Source: an uncultured Pedobacter sp. (GTDB lineage Bacteria > Bacteroidota > Bacteroidia > Sphingobacteriales > Sphingobacteriaceae). From it: DNA of 38,002 bases. The translations under genes and the position numbers were made by a program. Positions 24,901 through 33,435 of the stretch are shown piece by piece. The notes under the pieces are model-generated. The model was not told the DNA's origin. It saw nothing but the letters and a program-made list of their open reading frames with translations, and made no database searches. The DNA is taken from contig CAMLDJ010000022.1 in assembly GCA_946478755.1 (NCBI GenBank), forward strand, positions 1-38,002. Reading direction: 5' to 3'. How positions within the stretch are numbered: the first letter of the stretch is position 1; each line of letters begins with the position of its first letter.

Positions 24901-26162
24901 CAACCATCAGAATGCGACACGGTAAAAGGGTTGGAAGATTTAATGATATACTGTGCACTATTTAATGACAATTGGCCATAAACGTAATCGTTTCCAATCC
25001 CATCATAAACTAATGAACCATTGCGGTATACTTTTACATTATATTTTGACGCAATGCCAAAAGTACTTGGTCCACCACCATAACCACCTGCGTTTGGATC
25101 ACTCCCTCCCATAATCAAACCTGCTGTAGTAACAGAAAAATTATATTCGCTGACAACGGCATTTATTTTTGTCGAATTGTTAATGCTGAGTATCCCATTA
25201 TCATCGGCCCTTGCAGACATCAATACTTTCCCGGACAGATCTGAAATCTGAACACCGGTGTTCCCGTTCTGATCGACCGCGAAAGTTTGTGTAGATTTAG
25301 ACTTCAGTGAATTTCTGTCACCAATTACTGCCTCAGCAAAGTATTTTGTTCGGATTGCCGAATAGACATCAAGGTCGTTTAATACTGGAAAACTACCTCC
25401 CCATGTTTCGTGACCTTTTCCCATCCGAAGTTCGTCTCCAATAGAGGCCCCATTCTTTACAGCGTTTGTTCCATCATTGTAGTAGGCCGTTCGCGAATAA
25501 GGATATGATGTTGCCGGAACATAAGCTTCAAAGGAATTATTATCGCTATAGTACCAGCCTAAGGACCCAATAGCACTTTGACCTAAAGGATCGGGTGAAT
25601 TTGTTTTAATGCCGTCAAAATTTGTATAGCTATATTTACCCCCGGCAGGATTGGTCACAAAATCTGGTTTATAGCTAAATCCCGAATTATTGATTGGTGC
25701 CGCTAAAGTGGAAATTACCGGCCTTCCATGAATATCATAAAGCGATTGGCTGGCCAGCACATGGCCTGTGCTTATACTTTTAACCTGGCTTTGGAGCGGA
25801 ACTCCCTTATCATCAAAAAAACTCTTATTTTCTCCAATAATATTTCCGTTTTCATCGTAGCTTTTAGTCGAAGTCCAATTCATATCCAGGTTTAATGCCG
25901 GGTTATTGGGAGCAGGGACAACAATAGGCGTATTTCCTATAAATACCCGAACTGTAGAACCTTCTTTAAAATGAACACCATCCGTTAGTACAACCGCGGT
26001 TGAACTTGAAATTTTAACATTTTGCCCAGGTTCAATAATATAAGAAGTCGCCGGACTTATAGGCAGCACCAGCGTTGATGGTTGATGAATATCCTGAGCC
26101 ACTACGTTGCCCTGGCTTGCAAATGCACTAACAGCAAGGAGCACTAATAAAAATCTTTTCAT
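21996..26162 (-). CDS. RHS-2: secreted RHS/YD-repeat core protein with variable tip
   Basis: 1388 aa. Signal peptide about 1-23 (ends NVVA-Q). The N-terminus carries the motif shared with RHS-1 (AVVLTDGVHFKEGSTVRVFIG). A DUF6443-like region (SFFDDKGVPLQSQVK, YDIHGRPV) and many YD repeats follow (YDLRGNVIATS, YDSDGRVIW, YDANGNIQELN, YDELGQVIEQN). The RHS core (about 1065-1162) includes DNIGNVRVVINRNKD, YSDYYPFG, YGYQGQYAEQEKETG, FRMYDAAIGRW and ends at DPDGG. The unique 226-aa tip starts with a short hydrophobic segment (LFKGLLKWAGGFFSG) and ends in a basic stretch; no catalytic motif is recognised. It pairs with the SpvB-like gene 6 bp upstream and is followed at 12 bp by the YwqK-like gene. 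Confidence 0.92.
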   Translation of the reverse strand: MKRFLLVLLAVSAFASQGNVVAQDIHQPSTLVLPISPATSYIIEPGQNVKISSSTAVVLTDGVHFKEGSTVRVFIGNTPIVVPAPNNPALNLDMNWTSTKSYDENGNIIGENKSFFDDKGVPLQSQVKSISTGHVLASQSLYDIHGRPVISTLAAPINNSGFSYKPDFVTNPAGGKYSYTNFDGIKTNSPDPLGQSAIGSLGWYYSDNNSFEAYVPATSYPYSRTAYYNDGTNAVKNGASIGDELRMGKGHETWGGSFPVLNDLDVYSAIRTKYFAEAVIGDRNSLKSKSTQTFAVDQNGNTGVQISDLSGKVLMSARADDNGILSINNSTKINAVVSEYNFSVTTAGLIMGGSDPNAGGYGGGPSTFGIASKYNVKVYRNGSLVYDGIGNDYVYGQLSLNSAQYIIKSSNPFTVSHSDGCSDCRAKIAESELSSIHYFQLFQASNVAITGSYELYDMKTESQVSAGLLPKGYYKVRALEGDVNISYTNKVSDISFTFYNQLGQAIGGIAPEGVKLLLTNGLDAYPAWVNVPFAETNEYDLRGNVIATSSVDAGRTEFIYRQDGRVRFSQDAEQRKKGQFFYINYDGFSRVIESGEYLQGGVTFTSAKNNLSLIENIATDGGMLNGTKQNQVFTHYDIPDQSHGLTNYFQDESTLKSAVSWIESNYSKTWYNYDSDGRVIWVVKSIDGLGVKTIDYTYNSLGKVSMLDYQKNNSSERFVHHNEYDKDSRLSEVYTSLDGNNKLLQAKYYYYLHGPLKRIELADQLQGIDYTYTADGNLKAINYPKDGADPGKDAQDNTFAPDAFAMSLEYFNGDFNRMGTNIQNISINSAPLMYNGNVAGQSWKSLKPSAISNVYGQDVNNSKMFAYQYNALNQFTGNKFGSPDFLSSQFNEQMNINKEYGVSYDANGNIQELNRTNTLGAPLNLNYNYIANTNKLQSVANFASYGYDELGQVIEQNRANGQSYYISYNTDGKVERIYSDAAKSNLRVSFAYDESGKRIRKTDHIHNIVTYYLYDASGMMVAIYDNGSGPVSQKELPIYGVGRIGNYMKQNNNYQYELTDNIGNVRVVINRNKDLAGKADVLYYSDYYPFGSPLTLANNDYRYGYQGQYAEQEKETGWNNFDFRMYDAAIGRWMSTDPMNQYASPYAAMGNNPVMQVDPDGGYSLFKGLLKWAGGFFSGSFERENSGSRKGEYYIQSATGDGENITLNKDFGPRQSMSATSPNTSYYYRPSWDPLRKWQSKDAPIGSGWTIWNSSNNIGGDPDARFQPHADQIENIGDWSLFISYAGQFRTNNNLVPFWRAKPLKPAAFLLAGSNGVDSYSTYDNGKAVWKLFSKFFDTTEHLLVDPIKKDTIIESVARERMMKRFGAINYSNFTHTGNTVTIRKERK

Positions 26163-26168
26163 ACTGAT

Positions 26169-29100
26169 CTAATTAACAATGGTATATCCGTTTCCAGGCA
26201 ATAATAAAACTGATCGGTTAGTACAACTGGAATCATCACCAGGTGGGACCATTTCTACGCGTTGCACAGTAGCTGACTTCGCAGTAGACTTTTGCGAGGT
26301 AGCTACGTTATCAATAGCTATATTTCCACATTGATAGGTAATATAGTTACATAAGAGAAAATCACTTACTCCAGCGCTGGCATTACTGGCATAATTATAT
26401 TCCCGATGCTGGGAACCTATGCCACTTGAAATATCTTCATTTAACTGATAATTAACAGTAAGTGTGGTGCCCGCACTTGCCGGAATTGTACAGGCTGCAT
26501 TGGCGAAAAAACGTACTGTAAACGCTCCTTCAGCATAAGAAGAGTAGTAGGTATAATTTGGTTCTAAGCGCGCATAAATAGTAGGCAGACAGTTATTAAC
26601 CAGATTACCTTTAATCCATTTAATTTGATTATAAGTCTGGCTGGTAGGATTACTGTCTTTTTGTTCTATTTCCTCATAACCGGTATAAGTTCCATTCAGT
26701 TGCTCGCATCTTGTATTACCGGTATTGAGCCAGGATGAACGGGTCATTTTACCATAGTTATAGGCATACTCTTTTATCAATGGAGTATTTGGTTTCCCAA
26801 GTACCTCTTTATAAGTTTTAGCTAGTTTTCCTGCGTTATCATATTCGAATTTTACGAATAAATTATTATTATCCAATACATGGCTTAGCTCACCAAATTG
26901 ATTATAAACATAAGCAGTAGTTACTGCATCAACAGGGTGAAATCTAAAATCATCAACATAAACATTAGAAGTGCCAAGATTCTTGACGCCTACATTCAGT
27001 GTTCCATTATTCACTGCGCTGGCTGGAATGGTCATTTCTAAAAGATACCATCCGGCAGCCTGTTTTTGGAATGTCGGATTATTGTATGTTTCAGTACCAT
27101 TATCAACCTGATAAAATAACCGTGCACCAGAAATATCTCCTGCCTCAGGTTTTACCCAAGCAGAAACGGAATAACTTCTTCTGTTCGGATCAAGTTCAGC
27201 CGTTGAAACAGCGTAAGTAAATCCTTTTCCGCTGCCCGGAAGAGAAAGACTTTTTATTCCCGTGTGTGCAGTAGTAGACACGACTGCGCCATTACCTGTT
27301 TTTACATTTCCTCCAAAAACCGTCTCACCATTTTTAATAAATCCATCCTCAGCTCCTGAATAAGCGATTTCTGCATATCTTGCCATACCGCCACTTAAAA
27401 TAACCTTTGAGCTGTTATGCCCCATTTTAGTAGCAGCATATTTTTTATTTATGTCGGTAGCTTCTAATGCATGAGAATAAACATCATAAAGCTTAATCTC
27501 CGAAGTCTGTTTCCAGCTAGGATTATTAGCGCCACCGGTAAAATAATCCTGAAAAGACCCTATTGCGGTAATATTATTCGTTGAGCTTCCTTCTGGAACC
27601 CAGCTGTAATTTGCCTTTTTCCTCCATATATCGGCCTGGCCTATAGTGGTATTGTCACCAAACGGATCAATTACCGGAATATCGACGCCCCATGTTTGTG
27701 CTGTTGCAGACAAGAGCCCTATAGGCTGGTTATTAAAATCTACCTTATAAATTTTATTTACCGCTTGCTGTGTAAGCATGTTTTTCCTTTTACCATTTGC
27801 TGCTTCATTAACCCTCAAACCCATCTCAGGGTATATCCGATAAGCCGGAACAGTTTCATTTACAAACCGATTACCATAACCATCAGTGGTTAACACTTTA
27901 GACACCAATCCATTATAAAAATCATAGGATAGATTTTCCTGTTGTACCTTTGTTCCATTTTTGTAATCTATTTGGGTAACCCCTGTTTGAATTGCCGGAT
28001 AAAAATCGTTCCCAGAAACAACTGTTTGGTATCCACTAAAATAGGCTGTTTTATAACCATAAGAAACACTCGTTTTAATAAACCTCGAATCTCCGTAACG
28101 TTCTTGTATCACCCCTTGGTTATGATATCCAGCTAAAAGTAAATCGTACTGGGAAACTTGGGTTTCAAAAGATTTATCAACTAAAGGATCGTGAAGATAA
28201 TGATTAATAATTTCAGTTAATTTATTACCAGCATTATCATAGGTTATAACCCGTTTAAGATTACCAATTCTACTGGTGTAATCTTTGATCGCCATATTTA
28301 CAATCTTACCTCCATTTGGTCTTTCAAGATTATACTCTTTTCTGCCCAACATCCCTGAATTGAAAACTTCATATTGATAAGAGGTACTTCCCGGGATTTC
28401 TGTATGCCTTCCATCAGGATCAATAGTTTCATCCGTTACCTGAACATATTCATACATTACTCCAGGCGCTGGCAATGATCGTGCTAAACTTAACAGGTAA
28501 TAAATATCTCTGTGGAGTAATGACTTGTACTGCCTAACCGCATCAATCGCATCATTTGGCTGAACTCCAGATATCACACTGGCAGCATTTGTTACATCAA
28601 AAATAGTCGGTTCATAAGAGGTCACACCCGATGACATGCTTTGACTACTAGCAAATACTGGAATTTTGTAGTTATAATGTGTTTTTTTTATGTAGCCATC
28701 AGATGAACCAATAGAAATTTCTTTAACCCTGATCCCTCCTCCAAAATTATGATCATTATCTCTAATAATTACGTTTCCTGTTAAAATTGCATTATTACCA
28801 CTTCCATTATCTGTAATCTGATTATTAAATTGAGGACTAACTTTTATTGTAATACGATTGCTGCCCATCGCCACTATTACCGGCCTGTCTGTTACTGGAT
28901 TTTTGACATTATTGAAACTGTAAAAAGTACTATTTCCAGGAAATGTAAATTTTCTTAACAATAAAATGTCAATCTTATCACCAATTGCAGCAAATTCTGA
29001 TATATCAATACCTGGTGAATTAATGTCGAAAGAAAAATTGTTGTTTCCAAGGTTTGTGAGATTACTTATAATAAACGACTTATTTCTGTTCATTACAGAG

Positions 29101-32000
29101 CTATTGTAATCGTCTCCTTCATAATCAATATTAATGTCTGCACCAAGTTGTGTCTTTATTTTTCTTAAACTCCAAACATCAGTTGATTTATTTGACACAG
29201 ATGTTGTTAATCTGTTCAGATTATCAATACTTGATGCCCCTGTATAATCAGATTTGTATAATCCCCAAGCGTCAACGGCATCTTTATTATAAGGTGGATT
29301 CTTGGTTTTAACAGCGTTAATTATACCCGATGCAGTTTGAATTGGAGCTTGTCCAATATATTTGACATCAAAAATATTAGCAGATTTTTTTAATAAAACG
29401 CAAAAATACTCACTATTCCCCAAGTGAAACTTCAAGATATCCCCACTATCGAATTTCTCGGGAGCATTAACCTGGATACGTCTGATACCGCCACTATCTG
29501 CAATGGTTATGTTATCATTATTCTGAGCAAGTGTGGGATCGAGGTCATACTCGAATTCGGTAGGGGGTGCAATTCTGCTGTCGTTTTTTCCTAGATTTTC
29601 TACGGACAGGAGAGTCAGTTTACCCAACCTTTGGTAATTCAGCGTGTTTGCATTGTTAGGATAGTAACGGTTGCCATTTGTATCGTAGCTGTTGGGTACA
29701 CCATAGCAAAGTGAATAATCATAATTAAAACGGATAGAGCGTATTGACTTCTCCTTTATAGCGTCGTAAACCTCTACAATATCTTTACTATCTATAACAT
29801 TAGCTTTACTCTGCATTAATGTAGAAAAAAGAAGAAAATCTGATCTCAATTCGACATTCCAGTCTGGCACACGACTTTTGGCGGTAATCGGATCGAAAGA
29901 TAGTTCAGGAAAATCAGGATTATTTCCGGAATTATTAATAGCGTCATAATCTTCTGCTTTTAGAAGATATACCTTGCTGAGTTTTAATGTTGATACCGTT
30001 GATCCATTATCAGTAGGAATACCTGAATTGGCCCAGAAAGAATCAGTAGTGATGCTTTTTGAATCAGCCCGGTCTGATTTCTCAAAAATTGCGACGTGCG
30101 AACGTGTTCTTACGGTATTTAGATAATATACATCTTTATTACCAGAAGAATAGCTTTGAAAATCTGAATCAATATCTTTGTTAAATCCTTCAGAGGGATT
30201 TCTCCAGTTATAATAAGATGACCATTTCCCATAATCAAATTTCACCCAATATCCCCAGTCATTTGCATTAACCATCCCATCATTATTTCTATCTACATAA
30301 TCAGGGCCAGTAATTGCGGTTAGGTACCAGGTATAGGCATATTTACTGGGTTTACTCAATTTATTAAATTTAAGTCCACCACTTCTGTCAATTTTCTCCG
30401 TATAAACAATTTCGTTAAAAGAATAAGCAGGAAGCGCATAATGGTAAGTTACCCCACTGGCATTCGTAATCATGAAACCGCCTATCTTTTTAGCTTTATC
30501 AATACTTAAGTCCATCTCTCCTGCATAACTACTAAAACCTTGGCTTTTTGCATATTGAGAGATAATCTGTTCAACAGTAAAATATTTTATACTTTTTGAC
30601 CCTATTAATTCATTTTTTGAATTATCGTAACCAAAATCCCCATCATTATCCCCATATTGCGGGCTGTCGAAATTAAAATATGAATCACTTGGCTTAGTAT
30701 GAGCTTGGCGGTAACTATTTGAAAAGTCATTATCAAATCTAAATGCATAGCCGTTTGCATTTTGTCTGTTAGCAGAAGTAGGTCTTGTTACTATATCGTC
30801 GCTATGGTCATTATTATTAATTACATTTTGGCTGTATAACACTGCTTGATATGCATATGGCCTCATGGTACCGCTTAACCCTTGGGCTGTAACACTATAG
30901 TCGTCAAAGTTTGGAAAAACTCCTCCACTTACTCTATCAGGATCGGGATCGGGAGCGCCTAATAAAAATACAGGATCCAATGAAGAAGGATCCAATGTAT
31001 GATAGGTGTCATACGCATGATTGTCTAAATTAGGTGCAGTAGCAGGCGCATATAAGCTACCCGATACATAAACACCTTCAGTTTCATCAGACCAGTATCT
31101 AGTATAGTTTGAACTTACTCCAATACTGATACCCGGCAAAGGAATGGAAAATGACCAACCCGAAGACTCTGTCTGAATTTTACCTTGATTGGCATTATTA
31201 ATGCTTGATGCACCTCCACCAATGGACATAGATGCTTTACCGCCGCTAGAACTGATAGATGCACCCAACAGAGAAAAAGAAGTGTTCCCTGCTGTATAGC
31301 TAATTCCAGCTCCGCCATTTGCACTTACCGATTCAAAATTTGTACTTATCCCAATGCCAGCCCCTAGCCCTATTCCTTGACCAGAAGCACTGCCAGTACT
31401 TACACCAATATTAAGCCCCGCATAAGAATCACCATAGGGGGACACGCCAACCGAAACCCCAATATTGAACGGAGAACCTGAAACTGAGATCCCCAGGCCT
31501 GCAGACATACCGACACCAAAACCTTTGTATGTATCCTGTGAAAAGGATAAACCAAAACTTACAGAAGCAGGACCAAAGCCAATCCCGACATCAACACCAA
31601 CGGTTTTAGTGCTTCCTCCGCTCCAATATGATCTTACAAATTGATTAATATCATTAAAATCATCTGGGTAACCATTTACATTTCTCGAAATCGCCCCCGG
31701 ATTCAATGTCCAACCCAGCCCCACCCAAGAAGCTTCTTCATTTGGCTGTATTCCTGCATGATAAGAAAGTGAAAGCGGGTAACCTCCTTCTGGTCCAGGA
31801 ACTTCCAACAATGGCATATTATAGGTAAAATCACCTGTTAAAGTGTTAACCATATCAGTAGTATCTATTGGTTCAAAACTTGTCGCTTCTGGGGAGGTAG
31901 GGCCTGATGTTAAAGCGTAAGATATGGTTGGACTAAAAGTCTGTGTTATAATTATCAAAAGCGTTAATATTGCTATTGGTTTTTTCAAGCGTCTGATCAT
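26169..32000 (-). CDS. Giant SpvB/TcB-like RHS partner of module 2
   Basis: 1943 aa. Signal or anchor segment about 8-29 (IAILTLLIIITQTFSPTISYA). The entry motif (about 55-108) reads GDFTYNMPLLEVPGPEGG, LSLSYHAGI, WVGLGWTLNPGAISR. A Gly/Ser-rich stretch of alternating polar and hydrophobic residues follows (about 132-300), absent from the shorter partner of module 1. The long middle is beta-rich. A jelly-roll, carbohydrate-binding-like segment (roughly 1550-1680; YSVSAWVKPEAG, VYVDDFRFHP) and a few YD repeats (YNQFGELSHVLD, YDNAGKLAKTY) precede a Cys-containing C-terminal region. No core or tip. RHS-2 follows 6 bp downstream. By analogy with TcB it should form part of a shell; this is inferred. 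Confidence 0.88.
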   Translation of the reverse strand: MIRRLKKPIAILTLLIIITQTFSPTISYALTSGPTSPEATSFEPIDTTDMVNTLTGDFTYNMPLLEVPGPEGGYPLSLSYHAGIQPNEEASWVGLGWTLNPGAISRNVNGYPDDFNDINQFVRSYWSGGSTKTVGVDVGIGFGPASVSFGLSFSQDTYKGFGVGMSAGLGISVSGSPFNIGVSVGVSPYGDSYAGLNIGVSTGSASGQGIGLGAGIGISTNFESVSANGGAGISYTAGNTSFSLLGASISSSGGKASMSIGGGASSINNANQGKIQTESSGWSFSIPLPGISIGVSSNYTRYWSDETEGVYVSGSLYAPATAPNLDNHAYDTYHTLDPSSLDPVFLLGAPDPDPDRVSGGVFPNFDDYSVTAQGLSGTMRPYAYQAVLYSQNVINNNDHSDDIVTRPTSANRQNANGYAFRFDNDFSNSYRQAHTKPSDSYFNFDSPQYGDNDGDFGYDNSKNELIGSKSIKYFTVEQIISQYAKSQGFSSYAGEMDLSIDKAKKIGGFMITNASGVTYHYALPAYSFNEIVYTEKIDRSGGLKFNKLSKPSKYAYTWYLTAITGPDYVDRNNDGMVNANDWGYWVKFDYGKWSSYYNWRNPSEGFNKDIDSDFQSYSSGNKDVYYLNTVRTRSHVAIFEKSDRADSKSITTDSFWANSGIPTDNGSTVSTLKLSKVYLLKAEDYDAINNSGNNPDFPELSFDPITAKSRVPDWNVELRSDFLLFSTLMQSKANVIDSKDIVEVYDAIKEKSIRSIRFNYDYSLCYGVPNSYDTNGNRYYPNNANTLNYQRLGKLTLLSVENLGKNDSRIAPPTEFEYDLDPTLAQNNDNITIADSGGIRRIQVNAPEKFDSGDILKFHLGNSEYFCVLLKKSANIFDVKYIGQAPIQTASGIINAVKTKNPPYNKDAVDAWGLYKSDYTGASSIDNLNRLTTSVSNKSTDVWSLRKIKTQLGADINIDYEGDDYNSSVMNRNKSFIISNLTNLGNNNFSFDINSPGIDISEFAAIGDKIDILLLRKFTFPGNSTFYSFNNVKNPVTDRPVIVAMGSNRITIKVSPQFNNQITDNGSGNNAILTGNVIIRDNDHNFGGGIRVKEISIGSSDGYIKKTHYNYKIPVFASSQSMSSGVTSYEPTIFDVTNAASVISGVQPNDAIDAVRQYKSLLHRDIYYLLSLARSLPAPGVMYEYVQVTDETIDPDGRHTEIPGSTSYQYEVFNSGMLGRKEYNLERPNGGKIVNMAIKDYTSRIGNLKRVITYDNAGNKLTEIINHYLHDPLVDKSFETQVSQYDLLLAGYHNQGVIQERYGDSRFIKTSVSYGYKTAYFSGYQTVVSGNDFYPAIQTGVTQIDYKNGTKVQQENLSYDFYNGLVSKVLTTDGYGNRFVNETVPAYRIYPEMGLRVNEAANGKRKNMLTQQAVNKIYKVDFNNQPIGLLSATAQTWGVDIPVIDPFGDNTTIGQADIWRKKANYSWVPEGSSTNNITAIGSFQDYFTGGANNPSWKQTSEIKLYDVYSHALEATDINKKYAATKMGHNSSKVILSGGMARYAEIAYSGAEDGFIKNGETVFGGNVKTGNGAVVSTTAHTGIKSLSLPGSGKGFTYAVSTAELDPNRRSYSVSAWVKPEAGDISGARLFYQVDNGTETYNNPTFQKQAAGWYLLEMTIPASAVNNGTLNVGVKNLGTSNVYVDDFRFHPVDAVTTAYVYNQFGELSHVLDNNNLFVKFEYDNAGKLAKTYKEVLGKPNTPLIKEYAYNYGKMTRSSWLNTGNTRCEQLNGTYTGYEEIEQKDSNPTSQTYNQIKWIKGNLVNNCLPTIYARLEPNYTYYSSYAEGAFTVRFFANAACTIPASAGTTLTVNYQLNEDISSGIGSQHREYNYASNASAGVSDFLLCNYITYQCGNIAIDNVATSQKSTAKSATVQRVEMVPPGDDSSCTNRSVLLLPGNGYTIVN

Positions 32001-32003
32001 AAT

Positions 32004-32630
32004 TTAAGATGGTAAAAGTTGTTGCAGTTTTTGTTGTGGACCTACACTGAATGAGAATAATAAATCCCCTGTTCTAAGCCCGAATTCGTTGATTAAAATT
32101 TTAAATTTTTCTTGCTTTTTAAAATCTTTACAATCAAATATTACGAGCAGCTGATTAGCTTTTGACAACCCATATGTTTGTTGAAAGAGACAGCTTAAAG
32201 GTTCTATAACCTTCCCGTTAGAGAGTTTAATTTTTACAAATTCACTCATCCTAAAAGCCAAAATCTGAACCAATTCACTGTATTCATTAGCATTCAATTG
32301 TCTTAACAGTTCTTTATCCCCCTTAGAAAAACTGATGAGAAAGTAATATTTTGTCTTAAAAGAAGATTTAGTTTTTTCATCAATGGTAAAACTCAATTGG
32401 TTTTTATTAAAAGTTTGAACCTGCCAAGGCAAAAAATTGACCTTAAAATCAACCCCGTTGCTTTGGCTAGACTTTGTGAGACCATTCTTTTCGTCGTTTA
32501 TATATGACAATATCTCATGCTTAGTTTCTAGTGAAGTTTTACAACCGCAAAAAACAAGCAAGCTCAAACTTATGATGATTAATTTAGTATACTTGAAAAT
32601 CAAATTTTTATCTCCCGGCATCATAGTCAT
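32004..32630 (-). CDS. Lipoprotein at the head of the RHS-2 module
   Basis: 208 aa. A hydrophobic segment (IIIISLSLL-type) ends VFCGC-K, a plausible lipobox with the second Cys lipidated. The mature part is Lys-rich, alpha/beta, with a segment like VKIKLSNGKVIEPLSC. No family recognised. The start is uncertain: ATGs at 32630 and 32621 both overlap the OmpH-like gene, so translation is probably coupled. The stop is 3 bp from the giant SpvB-like gene. Position suggests a dedicated partner for folding, docking or outer-membrane targeting of the RHS proteins; module 1 has no equivalent. Confidence 0.7.
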   Translation of the reverse strand: MTMMPGDKNLIFKYTKLIIISLSLLVFCGCKTSLETKHEILSYINDEKNGLTKSSQSNGVDFKVNFLPWQVQTFNKNQLSFTIDEKTKSSFKTKYYFLISFSKGDKELLRQLNANEYSELVQILAFRMSEFVKIKLSNGKVIEPLSCLFQQTYGLSKANQLLVIFDCKDFKKQEKFKILINEFGLRTGDLLFSFSVGPQQKLQQLLPS

Positions 32631-33171
32631 TATTTAAACCTACTATAACTTCTTTCGTAATATCCAAGCCTTCACGTGCATAAGCTATTGTACCTGACTG
32701 GTTTGCAATAAGTATTAATTTATATTTATGACTTTTACCATACTTAACCAAATACGCATTCACCTGTGCAACAACCTTTTGCGTTAGCTTACCATCTGCT
32801 TGCTGTGCATTTTGTCTTATAGCATTTTGATAATCTGATAACTGCTTTTGTTTAGATCCAAGCAATTGTTTAGATAGCACCTGTTCTTTAGCAGACATCG
32901 TGGCGAGATCCTTTTCATATTTTTTGATTGCATTCTGGACATCTGTAGTCAATGAATCAATATTAAGTTTCCAGGTTTTGGTTTTTTCCCCGAATTCTTT
33001 TTTAGCTTCTTCCGCCCCTTTAAACTCCGAAAGGATTTTACTGGAGTCGACGTATGCAATTTCATCCTTTTTAAAAAAAAGCACATAGCCGCATAACATA
33101 AGTACCGAAACAAGAACGACTAGATTAAATACTTGCTGAAAGGATTTAGACCAATTAGAGAATTTTGACAT
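32608..33171 (-). CDS. Membrane-anchored OmpH/Skp-like protein
   Basis: 187 aa from MSKFSNWSK; the frame extends to 33219 but that start adds an unlikely leader. One helix (about 14-33, NLVVLVSVLMLCGYVLFF) is followed by KKDEIAYVDSSKIL, the typical first strand of OmpH/Skp, then a long coiled coil (about 50-125: FKGAEEAKKEFGEK, SAKEQVLSKQLLGSKQKQL) and the closing segment (KYKLILIANQSGTIAYA, LDITKEVIVGLN). Skp is a periplasmic holdase that grips proteins between coiled-coil tentacles. The helix is followed by charged FFKKDE and has no clear cleavage site, so it probably stays anchored. First gene of the RHS-2 operon; site C lies 107 bp upstream. Confidence 0.85.
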   Translation of the reverse strand: MSKFSNWSKSFQQVFNLVVLVSVLMLCGYVLFFKKDEIAYVDSSKILSEFKGAEEAKKEFGEKTKTWKLNIDSLTTDVQNAIKKYEKDLATMSAKEQVLSKQLLGSKQKQLSDYQNAIRQNAQQADGKLTQKVVAQVNAYLVKYGKSHKYKLILIANQSGTIAYAREGLDITKEVIVGLNNDYDAGR

Positions 33172-33277
33172 TTTTAAAATTATTTTATCTTTTATTGCAA
33201 TGATGCAGTTTTCAAGCATTAAGAAATATTTCTTAGCCAGGTAAAAATAATTTCTTATTCGAATCTCAAGTAAATCA

Positions 33278-33324
33278 TTTGACGAACGATGTTTTCTTTA
33301 ACATGAACGTGTGTTTTGAAGTGA
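33278..33324 (-). promoter_or_regulatory. Three-box element, site C (upstream of the RHS-2 module)
   Basis: On the plus strand TTTGACGAACGAT at 33278-33290 is identical to site B's first box, and TTTTGAAGTGA at 33314-33324 is identical to the strongest box. Their starts are 36 bp apart, exactly as in sites A and B. The middle box position (33293-33303) is degenerate. Located in a 264-bp gap, 107 bp upstream of the OmpH-like start. No terminator for the preceding gspF operon is evident here. Confidence 0.6.
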
Positions 33325-33435
33325 CGAAATTTTTAGGGACAGATAAGAATTCCATTATTTTACAAAATGCAGCAATTCAAAAGCCATCCCTCCCACATCA
33401 AGACCTGTAGTAAGTCATTTAGAATAATCAGACGG

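Noticed and set aside
32900..33088. 62-aa plus-strand open frame opposite the OmpH-like gene
   Set aside because: Shadow of the coiled-coil coding sequence, with no independent support.
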